Below are positions 6,958 through 15,864 of a stretch of DNA of 64,000 nt, piece by piece; the stretch's first letter is position 1, and the number at the start of each line of letters is the position of its first letter. The DNA is from Armatimonadota bacterium (GTDB lineage: Bacteria; Armatimonadota; Hebobacteria; CAIYQO01), in contig JAKPKV010000114.1 in NCBI GenBank assembly GCA_029553475.1, positions 1-64,000 on the forward strand, written 5' to 3'. The notes under the pieces are model-generated. The model saw nothing but the letters and a program-made list of their open reading frames with translations, searched no databases and was not told where the DNA came from. The position numbers and the translations under genes were made by a program.

Positions 6958-9846
6958 ATGAAGACCCTGGCCTCGCGCGCGGCCGCCCCCTGGCGGGCGT
7001 GGTGGGTAGTGCTGGCGCTGGCGTGTGCGGCGCTGCCGGCGTTCGGGCAGTTTGTCGAGGATGATCCGGACGCCGGGGACACACTGCCGCCCATTCTGGT
7101 CATGAAGATGGACGACACCAGGTATTTTCAGCCGTATACCATCCACCCCAATGGCTCGGCACTGACACGGCTGTTTATCGTTCCGAATGAACTCAGTTCC
7201 ATCTCACCTGATATCAGCAAAGACGGTCGCACCTTGCTGTTTGAAGCCGTGAAAATCGGCGATATCAGCATCTACACCACGGATATGGCGGGAAAGAACG
7301 TAAAGGCGCTCACCAATGGGCAGGGGAACAGCAAATGGCACGATAATGACCCGCGCTACACCCCTGACATGAAGCAGATCATCTTCTGCTCCTCGCGGGA
7401 TAACCAGGAATTACGCACGCAACTGTACCGGATGAACGCGGATGGCAGCGGCCAAACGCGGCTGGTGGAGACCAATCGCGTGGAGCGTCGGCCGACGATC
7501 AGCCCCGATGGCACGACCATCGTCTTCGAATCCTGGCCGGCGGAAACCGGCGAGATCAGCATCATGAAGGTGAACAAAGATGGGACGGGCCTGGTGCGCC
7601 TCGCCGCCGGGCAGCATCCCGAATTCAGCCCGGACGGGTCGCTGATCGTGTTCACGAGTTGGCAAGGCAACAGCTATGAAATCTGCACGATGAAGCCGGA
7701 TGGGACCGACCTGAAACGGTTGACCGAAAACGCGCGCAGCGATATTGATCCGACATGGAGCCCCGATGGTAAAAAAATTGCCTTTATCACCCATGAGAAC
7801 AACCAGAATGACCGGTGTAAACTCTGCATTATGAACGCGGATGGTTCTGGCTATGAAGAAATTACCGCGGGAGAGGACCGCCTGCGCGACCCGGTCTGGC
7901 GCGCCATCGTGCCGCCGGAGCCGGCCCAGGCTGCCCAACCCGACCTCATCATCAATTTCCTCGGGCAGACCAAGGGCGACAACATCTATAACGCCACCGC
8001 GGCCGATCAACTGATCGCCGGCGCCGGCGTGGTGACAAAACCGCTCACCGCCACCATTAAGCTGCAGAACGACGGCAAAGAGAAAGGCGCCTTCAAAGTG
8101 GGCGCGACGAAACCGGCGGACGGCGCCGGCTGGACGGTGAAATTCTTCGAGCCGCCGGCGGGCGACGGCCAGCAGCCGAAGGACGTGACGGAGGCCGTGC
8201 TGGCGGGGACGTACACCGCCGGCGAGATCGGCCCCGGCGCGGCGAAGGAGCTGAAAGCGGAGATCACCATCGCGGACCCGGCGAAGCCGAAGGTGATTGA
8301 GCTGACGGTGAAAGCGACCGCCGCCGACGGCGCGGAGGTGCTCGACGCGGTGGCGCTGCGCTACGCGATGGAAGCCCCCGCCTTCCAGCCGGACTTCTGG
8401 CTGCGCAAGGCCGGCACGGAAGAGTATAAAGGTCTGGACATCTACGCCAACGACCAGGGCCAGCAGGCGATGAAGGCGGAGACGCGGATCGGCACGACCG
8501 TCACCTACCTCTTCAAGGTGCAGAACGACGGCCCGAGCCCGGCGAAATTCATGCTCATCGGCGCCGGCAGCAGCAAAGGCTGGACGGTGAGCTACTTCAC
8601 CGACTACGAGGGCGGCGACAACATCACCGCCAACGTGGTGGGCGGCGGCTACCCGGTGCCGGAGCTGCAGGCGGGCGAGTATGCCCTCTTCCGCTGTGAC
8701 ATCACCCCCGGCGCGGACGTGGCGGCGGGCACCGTCTACACGGTGGGCATGCTGGCGAAATCCACCGTCGGCGCGCTGCGCACCGACACCGCCTCCTTCG
8801 TCATCACCGCGGCGGCCAAACCGGTCGAGCCCGTCTCCCGGCCGGACGCGGCGATTCACGCCCTCGGCCAGGACGCGCTGAAAGGCGAGCATGTCTACAA
8901 TGACGACCAGGAGCAGACGGTGACCACGCCCACCTCGCGCAACGCCCCCGCCGTCTACGAGATCGTCGTGCGCAACAACGGCAACGTCACCGAACCCTTC
9001 CGCCTCGCCGCCCCCGCCGGCGAGGACGGCTGGACGGTGACATATTTCGATAACCTGCGCGGCGGCGACGACATCACCGCGGCCATCACCGGCCCCGCCG
9101 GCTGGACCACCCGCGCGCTGGAGCCGCTGGGCATCGTGCTGCTGCGCGTGGAAGTCACCCCCGCCACCGACGTGCCGTGGAACACGACCTTCCCGGCGCG
9201 GGTGAGCGCCGTCTCCACGCACGACGAGGCGAAAGCCGACAGCGTCATCGCCAGCACCATCTGCGCCGACCTGCCGTTGGCGGCGGTGCGCCTCGTCGCC
9301 GACCCGGCGATGAGCGGCATGGTGAAAAAACCGGTCACCCTCATCGCCTCGCCGGTGGGCGGGCGCAACGTGGAATACTGTTTCTACGTGAACGACGGCC
9401 GCGGCTGGCGCCTGGCGCGACCATACGCCGGCGCGCGCACTTGCGCCTGGACCCCCGACGCGCCGGGCGTCTACGCCCTCCTCGTCTGGGCGCGCGAAGT
9501 GGGCAGCCGGCGCATGTATGACGTGAACGCCACCATCTGGAACTACGTGGTGAAACCCACCGTCAGCGCCGTCGCCCTCGCCGCCGCCCCGGAGAAGACC
9601 GCGAAAGTGGGCGCCGCCGTGCTGCTCACCGCCACCCCCACCGGCGGCGACGCGCTGGAATACGCCTTTTTCGTGAAGAGCGCCGCGGGCTGGGGCACCC
9701 TGCAGCCCTACGGCGACGCCAACACCTGCACTTGGATGCCGGAGGCGCCGGGCGTCTACACCCTGCTGGTGTGGGTGCGCGAAAAAGGCAGTACCGCCGA
9801 CTGGCAAGCCAACGGCAGCGTCGCCCGCTTTGACGTGACGCGGTAA
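6958..9846 (+). CDS. Secreted multidomain protein: TolB/PD40 propeller plus repeated beta domains
   Basis: The product is 962 aa. The start at 6958 is preceded by AAGGAGA at good spacing; the in-frame ATG at 6943 overlaps that site and is rejected. A signal peptide ends about AFG-Q. Residues ~45-320 carry TolB-like PD40 repeats (ISPDGTTIVFES, FSPDGSLIVFTS, WSPDGKKIAFIT), a six-blade-type propeller. Three related ~140-residue beta-sandwich units follow, each opening PDxxI..G and containing GWTVxYFxxxxGGDxIT. Two C-terminal ~90-residue repeats contain CAWTPDAPGVYALLVWARE-like strands, similar to Y_Y_Y/Ig-like sensor domains. It probably works outside the inner membrane as a binding or scaffold protein; the ligand is unknown. 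Confidence 0.7.
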   Translation: MKTLASRAAAPWRAWWVVLALACAALPAFGQFVEDDPDAGDTLPPILVMKMDDTRYFQPYTIHPNGSALTRLFIVPNELSSISPDISKDGRTLLFEAVKIGDISIYTTDMAGKNVKALTNGQGNSKWHDNDPRYTPDMKQIIFCSSRDNQELRTQLYRMNADGSGQTRLVETNRVERRPTISPDGTTIVFESWPAETGEISIMKVNKDGTGLVRLAAGQHPEFSPDGSLIVFTSWQGNSYEICTMKPDGTDLKRLTENARSDIDPTWSPDGKKIAFITHENNQNDRCKLCIMNADGSGYEEITAGEDRLRDPVWRAIVPPEPAQAAQPDLIINFLGQTKGDNIYNATAADQLIAGAGVVTKPLTATIKLQNDGKEKGAFKVGATKPADGAGWTVKFFEPPAGDGQQPKDVTEAVLAGTYTAGEIGPGAAKELKAEITIADPAKPKVIELTVKATAADGAEVLDAVALRYAMEAPAFQPDFWLRKAGTEEYKGLDIYANDQGQQAMKAETRIGTTVTYLFKVQNDGPSPAKFMLIGAGSSKGWTVSYFTDYEGGDNITANVVGGGYPVPELQAGEYALFRCDITPGADVAAGTVYTVGMLAKSTVGALRTDTASFVITAAAKPVEPVSRPDAAIHALGQDALKGEHVYNDDQEQTVTTPTSRNAPAVYEIVVRNNGNVTEPFRLAAPAGEDGWTVTYFDNLRGGDDITAAITGPAGWTTRALEPLGIVLLRVEVTPATDVPWNTTFPARVSAVSTHDEAKADSVIASTICADLPLAAVRLVADPAMSGMVKKPVTLIASPVGGRNVEYCFYVNDGRGWRLARPYAGARTCAWTPDAPGVYALLVWAREVGSRRMYDVNATIWNYVVKPTVSAVALAAAPEKTAKVGAAVLLTATPTGGDALEYAFFVKSAAGWGTLQPYGDANTCTWMPEAPGVYTLLVWVREKGSTADWQANGSVARFDVTR

Positions 9847-9953
9847 ACACGCCGTCGCCGTCACGCGCCCCCCGGCAGGCGCGGGGCGGACATTGTGATA
9901 GGCGCGCGGCATCGCGCGCGCCGCGGGGTTCTGGGCGCTTCAGCGTCCTTGCC

Positions 9954-9985
9954 GCCTGTGGCCCTCCCGCGGGAGGGCCACAGGC
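9954..9985. terminator. Perfect 32 bp palindrome between convergent genes
   Basis: GCCTGTGGCCCTCCCG is followed immediately by its exact reverse complement. It lies between the + gene ending at 9846 and the - gene ending at 10003, so a bidirectional terminator is likely, although no T-tract follows. Confidence 0.55.
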
Positions 9986-10002
9986 GAGCTGCGGGCGTCC
10001 CG

Positions 10003-10239
10003 CTATGTCCTGCGCGGCAACAGCGCCGCCACCGCCAGCAGTCCCAGCCCGGCCAGCAGGTTGTTGGCGCCCCAGGTGCGGGTGAGCAGATCGCCCATGT
10101 GCAGGACGCGGCGCACCCGCCGCGGCAGTTTGCTCCCCACCGCGCGGTCCGCCCAGCGCGTCGCCCGCCGCCCACCGACGAGCGCCACCAGCCCGTCCAG
10201 CGCATACAACCCGCCCAGCACCCATCCCACCATCCGCAT
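10003..10239 (-). CDS. Small two-helix membrane protein
   Basis: The product is 78 aa when started at 10239 (MRMVGWVLGGLYALDG), chosen for the strong AAAGGAGGG upstream; the 167-residue track ORF begins in unlikely sequence. Hydrophobic segments lie at about residues 4-22 and 58-74 with a basic loop between (RRATRWADRAVGSKLPRRVRR). No family was recognised. It is convergent with the TolB-like gene and otherwise isolated beside a long repeat-rich spacer. Confidence 0.6.
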   Translation of the reverse strand: MRMVGWVLGGLYALDGLVALVGGRRATRWADRAVGSKLPRRVRRVLHMGDLLTRTWGANNLLAGLGLLAVAALLPRRT

Positions 10240-10552
10240 GACGCCCTCCTTTCCTGCAGACACACGCGGAATATGCCCGCGCCGGTGCGATGAGACGCGC
10301 GAGAAATGGGACAATGACGAAGCTGGCCGCGGGGTGGTGAACGGCTCGACAGCATTTTTTCGAGCACGATGACGACTGCCCCCGCTGACTCCCTCCAAAT
10401 TGGTGCCTTTTTGCCGGCAACAGTCTGGGTATGACCACCGGCGCGATCGTATTTCAGCGGGTGGGCGGTCTGCGGTTGTCATGGTACGGGCGGCACTAGG
10501 GCACATTTGTGTTTTCTCCCTCCCCTACATGGGGGGAAAGTTCGTGCGGAGT

Positions 10553-10608
10553 GCATGCGCTGTGACACATGACTTCCGCGTTGTCCGGTACCCGGTCCGT
10601 CGGCCCGA
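10553..10608 (+). repeat. Dispersed repeat family F, copy 1
   Basis: GCATGCGCTGTGACACATGACTTCCGCGTTGTCCGGTACCCGGTCCGTCGGCCCG. Consensus from the copies: ATGCNCTNTGNCACATGANTNCCGCGTTGCTCGGTANCCGGTNNGTCGGCCCG. Confidence 0.75.
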
Positions 10609-10732
10609 CCGCTGGTCGGGCCGCAGGGCACGATACAGCGTGACAACCCGCGACAGATAGGGGACAGGAGATCGGAGTAAGAGGTAGAGGATATGATGTC
10701 ATCCCGAAGGAATCAACCCCGCCGGCCACGGG

Positions 10733-11200
10733 CGGCGCATCAGCGGACCCCGCGGGCAGCACCGGTCGCCCCCCACCCCCATGTCCCGCAGGGACCGAAG
10801 CCGTTCGCCACGGGTGGAGCGCCAGCGGAACCCGTGGACCCCGGCCCCGCAAACATCCACAGCCCCGCAGGGGCGACAGCGTCCCGTCCCATCGCTACCG
10901 CGGAGCATACGGAATCCTCCTCCTGCAACGTCACCGTCCGCTGCGGCTCGCGCTACCGCTTCATCGCGTCCCATCCGCTCACGCTGCTCGAGGAGGCGCG
11001 GGGCCATCTCCGGTCGGGGCGGCGAATGAATAGGCCATGCTCTCCTCCTGCTGTCGCCCCTGCGGGGCTGTGATGTTTTGCGGGCCGGGGTCCACGGGTT
11101 CCGCTATCGCTCCACCCGTGGCGAACGGCTTCGGTCCCTGCGGGACATGGGGGTGGGGGGCGACCGGGTGCTGCCCACGGGGTCCGCTGGCGCGTCGCCC
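10733..11200. repeat. Long inverted repeat, ~148 bp arms
   Basis: The left arm (10733-10880) and the reverse complement of the right arm (11051-11200) agree almost throughout, including GGTCGCCCCCCACCCCCATG, CAGGGACCGAAGCCGTTCGC and CCGCAGGGGCGACAG, with only a few substitutions and single-base indels. The ~170 bp spacer encodes nothing convincing. RNA from it would fold into a very stable cruciform-like hairpin. No transposase is present. Confidence 0.85.
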
Positions 11201-11355
11201 GCGTCGGCGCCGTCCGATTCCCGTGGGGCGCCCCGGTCAAGATGGCGAAGCGAGGCGCAACGTGACGAGCCACTACAAGTAGGGATTAGGGGTGAGGGGT
11301 AGCGGGCCATCCTGGCCGCACATCGCTGATGTCAGCGCCCACCGGAGCGCGGCCA

Positions 11356-11410
11356 TCATGCGCTGTGCCACATGACTCCCGCGTTGCGCGGTATCCGGTC
11401 AGTCGGCCCG
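11356..11410 (+). repeat. Dispersed repeat family F, copy 2
   Basis: ATGCGCTGTGCCACATGACTCCCGCGTTGCGCGGTATCCGGTCAGTCGGCCCG matches copy 1 and the copies at 13024 and 22102. Confidence 0.75.
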
Positions 11411-11448
11411 CGCCGGCCAGTCCGCGGGGGCGGATTTTGTTGCTCCCG

Positions 11449-11625
11449 CCCCGGATTGCTGCTCTTTGATACATGCATATCGCGATCTCCAGCCTCCGGT
11501 TGGTCTGTTCGATCCGCCGCGTCCCTGGAGAGGGACGCCTGGCCGCCTGGCCCCGCAGGGGGTACTTCAGTGCCCGCGTCCCCCACCATAACGACAGGCG
11601 ACGATCAACGAGCAGCAATCCGGGG
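11449..11625. repeat. Palindromic element bounded by 16 bp inverted repeats
   Basis: CCCCGGATTGCTGCTC (11449-11464) and its exact reverse complement GAGCAGCAATCCGGGG (11610-11625) bracket ~145 bp with no coding potential. The size resembles the MITE-like elements elsewhere in the window, but the ends differ. Confidence 0.65.
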
Positions 11626-11692
11626 GACCGCTTCGCTGGCGGGATCGGTGCCGGCGGTTGACGCACGCGCGGTATATTTGGACAGCTGTGGC

Positions 11693-11721
11693 TTGACATT
11701 AGAACAAAAGTATGCCACACT
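11693..11721 (+). promoter_or_regulatory. Promoter upstream of prmA
   Basis: TTGACA (11693-11698), 17 bp, CACACT (11716-11721). The core TTGACANNAGAACAAAAGTNTGC and the following ACTGCCGCC are shared with the minus-strand promoter at 19116-19144, so the promoter itself seems to be a repeated module. Confidence 0.55.
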
Positions 11722-11866
11722 GCCGCCCATGCAGACCGCCTCCCGTACCGGGACCGCGGGGTTGCACGCCGCATACACGCCGCATACCCACTGGATAGCC
11801 CGCGACGGGCCGTCCAGCGGGCCTCATCTTCGTCAGGAGGCGAAACGGCGGGCTGAAAGGAACACG

Positions 11867-12730
11867 ATGGCCTGGTGGGTGGTGGAGCTACCGGTGGATG
11901 ATCCGCTGAGCGAGGCGGTGGCCGACGCGCTGCACCGCGCCGGCGCCGATGGCGCCGCCGAGGAGTGGCGCGGCGGGCGGACCTACGTGCGCGCCTTCTG
12001 GAAGGATGCGCCGGAGGCGGAGGTGCGCGGGCAGGTGGAGCGCGCGCTGGCGGAGCTGGCGCGGGTGGGCCTGCTGGCGGACACCCCCGCCTACACGCTG
12101 ACCACCCTGGAGGATCAGGACTGGCTGGAGGGGTGGAAGCAGTATTTCTCGCCCATCGAGATCGCGCCCACGCTGGCCATCGTGCCGAGCTGGATCCCTT
12201 TTGACGCCCAACCGGGGCAGCAGGTGGTGACGCTGGACCCCGGCATGGCCTTCGGCACCGGCACCCACGGCACCACGTATACCTGCCTGCGCGCGCTGGC
12301 CGCGTGGCTGCGGCCGGGGATGGCCGTCTGCGACGTGGGCACCGGCAGCGGCATCCTCGCCATCGCCGCGGCGAAACTGGGCGCCGGGCGGATAGTGGCC
12401 ACCGATCACGACGACCTGGCGGTGCGCGTGGCGCGCGAGAACGCCGCGCTGAACGGCGTCGCCGGCCGCATTGACTTTCGCGTCAGCGATCTGCTCGCCG
12501 GGGCGGACGGCCCCTTTGCGCTGGTGCTCGCCAACATCCTCGCCCCGGTGGTGCTCGCCCTCATCCCCGCCCTGCCGGCGGTGCTGCCCCCCGGCGGCCT
12601 CTTCATCTCCTCCGGCTACATCCTCACCCAGGAGGCGGACATCCGCGCCGCGCTGGAGGGCGCCGGCCACGCCCTCCGCGCCCGCTACGAACGCGAGGGC
12701 TGGGTGACGCTGGTCTCGGAGCGGCGCTAG
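11867..12730 (+). CDS. prmA: Ribosomal protein L11 methyltransferase
   Basis: The product is 287 aa, the usual PrmA length. The start at 11867 (MAWWVVELPV) follows AAAGGA; the track ORF's 165-residue extension is repeat-derived. The N-terminal ~100 residues form the L11-binding substrate domain. The SAM-dependent Rossmann domain follows, with DPGMAFGTGTHGTT, then motif I DVGTGSGILAIAAAKLGA (about residue 156) and the NILAPVV segment typical of PrmA (motif NI-A near the active site). It trimethylates amino groups of ribosomal protein L11 using S-adenosylmethionine in the cytoplasm. It appears monocistronic, followed by a repeat-bearing spacer. Confidence 0.93.
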   Translation: MAWWVVELPVDDPLSEAVADALHRAGADGAAEEWRGGRTYVRAFWKDAPEAEVRGQVERALAELARVGLLADTPAYTLTTLEDQDWLEGWKQYFSPIEIAPTLAIVPSWIPFDAQPGQQVVTLDPGMAFGTGTHGTTYTCLRALAAWLRPGMAVCDVGTGSGILAIAAAKLGAGRIVATDHDDLAVRVARENAALNGVAGRIDFRVSDLLAGADGPFALVLANILAPVVLALIPALPAVLPPGGLFISSGYILTQEADIRAALEGAGHALRARYEREGWVTLVSERR

Positions 12731-13110
12731 CCGCTCGCGTGTGCGCGTCACGCCCTCCAGACGCGGGCCCATGATTGAAACCGCCCGGTTCATGGAAAAA
12801 GAGGAGAAACGGGACAGGAGACATCCCTTGCCGGGGGCAAGAGCGCTGTGCGGGGCGTCTCGCGAACAGCGTACCACGCGGCCGGGTTGGCCCCCCGCAG
12901 CCTCGGCGAAGGGGACCGCGGCGTTGCACGCCGCGGCGACCGGGCCTTCCTGGAGGGCGAGACTCCGTCGAGCCGCGCGCAGGCACTCGGCTGGAGCCGT
13001 GACCATACCCGGGACCGCGGAGTACATGCTCTTTGCCACATGAATACCGCATTGCTCGGAACCCGGTTCGTCGGCCCGGTCAGCGTATCGAGCACGAGTG
13101 AGGGGAGCCC
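12731..13110. other. Spacer with repeats
   Basis: No gene was found. It contains GGGACCGCGGCGTTGCACGCCGCGG (about 12918-12940; a near-palindrome also seen degraded at 11749-11771) and family F copy 3 at 13024-13080 shortly before the next start codon. Confidence 0.6.
13024..13080 (+). repeat. Dispersed repeat family F, copy 3
   Basis: ACATGCTCTTTGCCACATGAATACCGCATTGCTCGGAACCCGGTTCGTCGGCCCG. It lies 30 bp upstream of the 13111 gene and may donate its 5' leader. Confidence 0.75.
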
Positions 13111-14541
13111 ATGGCCGTTGATCTCGCACGCGATCCCGAGGCGCTGGCGGCGGCGACCGCCGCCTTCCTTGACGCCGCGCCGCCGGCCGGGCCGGGCGGC
13201 GAGGCGGAGGCGATGCTGCGCCGCGCGGTGACGCCGCTGCTCGCCGACCTGTTCGCCCTCGACGCGAAGCTGCGCGAAAACGCCGACCTCTCCATCGCCG
13301 CCTTCTTCGGCGCCGCGCTGGTCGAGAAGATGGCGGGCATGCTGTTTCTCGCGCGCTTTTGCCTGCGCTTCATCGCCGTCAGCAGCGGTCAGAGCCTGGA
13401 CCTGACCGAGATGCGCCGGCTGCTCACCCTTGCCATCCAGGCGCTGTACCAAGTGCAGGCGGTGGAGGGGCTGATGTTCCTCTACGATGACGCCGCCGGC
13501 GGGCGCGCGGGGCGCCACGCGGAGTTCTGGGACGGCGCCTGCCTGCACCTGCTGTCTATGCTGGCGCTGCTGGCGGAGGGCCGCCTGCGGGTGCTCACCT
13601 TCCTGCACGAGCGCCCGCACGCCCGCCGGCACGTGGAGCAGATGATGGCCCTGCCCGACGCGCAGCGCGCGCCGGCGGCGCGGGAGCTGGGCCAGGACTA
13701 CCTGGACGCCCGCCGCGGCCAGCGCCCGATGGAGCCGCTGACCACGCCGCCCTACCTGACGATGCTCATGCAGTTCGACCCGGCGCCGCCCGACGACGCG
13801 GCCGCCGCCTTCGTGGCGCTGCTGGCCGCGCGCGAGCGCATCCGCGTCGCGGCCGAGAGCGGCGACGCCGCCATGCTGGCGCGCTGGATCGCCGAAGGCT
13901 CGGCGCCCGCCGCGCAGGCGGCGCTGCGCGCAGGGAAAGCGCACCTGGCGCCCGGACACTACGTGGATGCGCTGGCGCGGGTGATCCGCCATCCGCACGC
14001 GCCCCCGCTGCGCCTGGCCTGCGCCGTGCAGGAGCTGGGCCGGCTGAACCACGCCGCCAACCCCAACGGCGGCGACCCGAACCTCATCCCGCTGCTGCGC
14101 GAGATGGCGATGACCGACGTGCCCGATCGCGCGGGCGCCGCCCGCCTCGCCGCGCGCGCCGTCGCCGCCGTGGACGCCTTCAACGAGTCGCTCTACCTCA
14201 TCGAGAACGCGGTGATGGTGGAGGTGGGCGAGGAAGCCATCCTCCACCTGCGCGACACCCGCCGCCTGGCGCTGGCCGAGCACGCGGTGAAAGCCCGCCC
14301 CTTCCTGCAGATGGCGTACGAGGACGCCTTTGCCCACGTCCAGCGCGCGAAAAGCCTGATGGAATCCGTCTGGTCCGCCCAGTCCGAAGAGCTGGCGATG
14401 CTGTATCTCGCCCGCCTGAAAGAGCTGAAAGCCTACCCCGAGCTGCAGCAGCTCTGCCAGAAACGCACGAAGATCAGCGATCTTGCGCAGAAGACACTGG
14501 CGGAGCTGAAGCTGAGCATGTCGGCGTACCGGGAAGAATAA
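13111..14541 (+). CDS. Conserved-looking helical protein of unknown function
   Basis: The product is 476 aa, starting MAVDLARDPEAL behind GAGGGGAG. It is almost entirely alpha-helical by composition (Ala/Leu/Arg/Glu-rich amphipathic stretches). The C-terminal region resembles HEAT-like repeats (AILHLRDTRRLALAEHAV...) and ends in a charged helix, with no signal peptide. I do not recognise a family or catalytic motif. A cytoplasmic scaffold or adaptor role is possible but unsupported. It follows prmA in the same direction across 380 bp of repeats, so co-transcription is uncertain, and it is convergent with the DUF4082-tailed prepilin gene. Confidence 0.65.
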   Translation: MAVDLARDPEALAAATAAFLDAAPPAGPGGEAEAMLRRAVTPLLADLFALDAKLRENADLSIAAFFGAALVEKMAGMLFLARFCLRFIAVSSGQSLDLTEMRRLLTLAIQALYQVQAVEGLMFLYDDAAGGRAGRHAEFWDGACLHLLSMLALLAEGRLRVLTFLHERPHARRHVEQMMALPDAQRAPAARELGQDYLDARRGQRPMEPLTTPPYLTMLMQFDPAPPDDAAAAFVALLAARERIRVAAESGDAAMLARWIAEGSAPAAQAALRAGKAHLAPGHYVDALARVIRHPHAPPLRLACAVQELGRLNHAANPNGGDPNLIPLLREMAMTDVPDRAGAARLAARAVAAVDAFNESLYLIENAVMVEVGEEAILHLRDTRRLALAEHAVKARPFLQMAYEDAFAHVQRAKSLMESVWSAQSEELAMLYLARLKELKAYPELQQLCQKRTKISDLAQKTLAELKLSMSAYREE

Positions 14542-14543
14542 GC

Positions 14544-14571
14544 CACGCCCCGCGGCACACCGCGGGGCGTG
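14544..14571. terminator. Bidirectional hairpin terminator
   Basis: CACGCCCCGCGG (14544-14555), loop CACA, CCGCGGGGCGTG (14560-14571): a perfect 12 bp stem in the 41 bp gap between convergent genes. Confidence 0.7.
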
Positions 14572-14582
14572 CGGCGCTGCGC

Positions 14583-15722
14583 CTACAGACCGGCCTGAAA
14601 TACCACGTCTACGTTAGCGAACCACCACGGACTGCTGCGGTCGCCATACGCATCGGTGCCATATGCGGTGTTCGTCTGAACCGTGCGCAGCACCGTCAGG
14701 TTTTTCCCATTCGCGAACGGCAGGCCGACGCCGTCGGTCCAGTAGCATTTGGTATCCGATGCCGCGGTATCGCAGGTGACGATGTAGACATTGGTGTCGC
14801 CGCTCTGCAGCGAGATGGGCGTGGGCAGCGCCGTCACGACCCAGGCATCGCTCGCAGTCTCGCCGGTGGAGGTGACCTTGGAATTGGGGACGAAGGTCGC
14901 GGTGATATCGGTGGTCTGCGCCGCGGTGCCAACCTTGGCCAGCGAGCCGCCGTCCACCTTGAACAGGCGGAAGGTGTGCGCGACCGCCCCCTCCGCGCCG
15001 CGATGATAATAGCGATACTTCGTCAACTTGCCGTTGGTGCTCACCTTGAAAAAGAGACCGATCCGGTAGGTGCCATATCCGCCGAATGTCTTATTCGTAT
15101 AGGCGGTCGCAATCATGGATTCTTCCGGACCGGGGGTGCCTGGACCGATGGCCGACGGGTCAAAGGTGTTCGCCGTCACCTTGTGCTGCGGCAGCCAGCC
15201 GACATGGCCATCCAGATAGGCGAAGACGGCGCCCGTGTTATGCCGGAAAGCGACGCTGTTCGCGGCATCGAGCGTGTCCTGTCCCCCCTGCGAAATGACG
15301 TAGGGCTTTGTCCTCTCTTCGCCGTTGTAGTCAACCAGCACCGGCGCGTCCGACGGGAAGGTGACATCGCCCAGCGCCACGCCGGAGAGCAGACACCCGG
15401 CGACGTAGAAGTAGTCCGGCGCCGTTGACGTGCCTTTGCTGGACGAGGTGGGGCAATCCCAGACTTTGCCCGTCATGCCATAACTGCCGGCCAGCACGCC
15501 GTTCCACTCCTGCGCGGTGGGGAGCATTTCGTCGTGATCCTGCACGTACATCAGCATCGCCGTCACGAGCTGCCGCTCGTTGCTCAAGCAGGTGTTCTGC
15601 CGCGCCTTCTCGCGCGCTTTCGCGAAGACCGGGAAGAGAATCGCCGCGAGGATCGCGATAATGGCAATCACGACCAGCAGTTCGATGAGCGTAAATCCCT
15701 TGCTGAACCTGTGTGTGAGCAT
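14583..15722 (-). CDS. Prepilin with H-X9-DG motif and DUF4082-like C-terminal domain
   Basis: The product is 379 aa, starting at 15722 (MLTHRFSKG) behind GGAGG. The prepilin peptidase site is G-FTLIELL, followed by the hydrophobic helix and [14 protein letters not shown] globular pseudopilin part ends in the H-X9-DG motif ([14 protein letters not shown]). The last ~170 residues (from about [10 protein letters not shown]) look like a DUF4082 beta-sandwich ([22 protein letters not shown]...). DUF4082 domains occur in bacterial surface carbohydrate proteins and are presumed glycan-binding. It is divergent from a LacI-family regulator with overlapping promoters, which suggests sugar-responsive expression. 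The protein should sit in the inner membrane and, if assembled, in a pilus-like filament. Confidence 0.85.
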   Translation of the reverse strand: MLTHRFSKGFTLIELLVVIAIIAILAAILFPVFAKAREKARQNTCLSNERQLVTAMLMYVQDHDEMLPTAQEWNGVLAGSYGMTGKVWDCPTSSSKGTSTAPDYFYVAGCLLSGVALGDVTFPSDAPVLVDYNGEERTKPYVISQGGQDTLDAANSVAFRHNTGAVFAYLDGHVGWLPQHKVTANTFDPSAIGPGTPGPEESMIATAYTNKTFGGYGTYRIGLFFKVSTNGKLTKYRYYHRGAEGAVAHTFRLFKVDGGSLAKVGTAAQTTDITATFVPNSKVTSTGETASDAWVVTALPTPISLQSGDTNVYIVTCDTAASDTKCYWTDGVGLPFANGKNLTVLRTVQTNTAYGTDAYGDRSSPWWFANVDVVFQAGL

Positions 15723-15786
15723 GAGAAACCTCCGTCTGAATGATTGGTTCACCCGGCATGTGCCTTCGGAGATGAACCTGTGTTTC

Positions 15787-15814
15787 ATTCTAGAGGCGGT
15801 GGTCTTGCCGTCAA
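15787..15814 (-). promoter_or_regulatory. Promoter of the DUF4082 prepilin
   Basis: On the minus strand, TTGACG (15809-15814) and TAGAAT (15787-15792) with 16 bp spacing. Its -35 overlaps the -35 of the divergent lacI-type promoter. Confidence 0.6.
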
Positions 15815-15833
15815 CAGCAAATCGGGGTATTCT
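15805..15833 (+). promoter_or_regulatory. Promoter of the LacI-family regulator
   Basis: TTGCCG (15805-15810), 17 bp, TATTCT (15828-15833). The operator begins 2 bp after the -10, so binding there would block this promoter. Confidence 0.65.
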
Positions 15834-15834
15834 C

Positions 15835-15852
15835 TGCGTAACGCGTTACGCA
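15835..15852. promoter_or_regulatory. LacI-type operator, perfect 18 bp palindrome
   Basis: TGCGTAACGCGTTACGCA with a central CG step, the usual form of LacI/GalR-family operators. It is placed just before the regulator gene and ~20 bp upstream of the -35 of the divergent prepilin promoter. Autorepression and control of the prepilin are inferred. Confidence 0.75.
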
Positions 15853-15864
15853 AGGGGGACGCGC

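Larger units (their letters stand above)
10240..11866. other. 1.6 kb gene-free spacer of inverted repeats before prmA
   Basis: No plausible gene was found; the ORFs here are arginine/proline-rich and repeat-derived. It contains two copies of family F (10553-10608, 11356-11410), a long inverted repeat with ~148 bp arms (10733-10880 and 11051-11200), a separate palindromic element bounded by CCCCGGATTGCTGCTC (11449-11625), and the prmA promoter. Around 10479-10520 lies a decayed copy of the sequence that forms promoters at 11693 and 19116. Confidence 0.7.
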
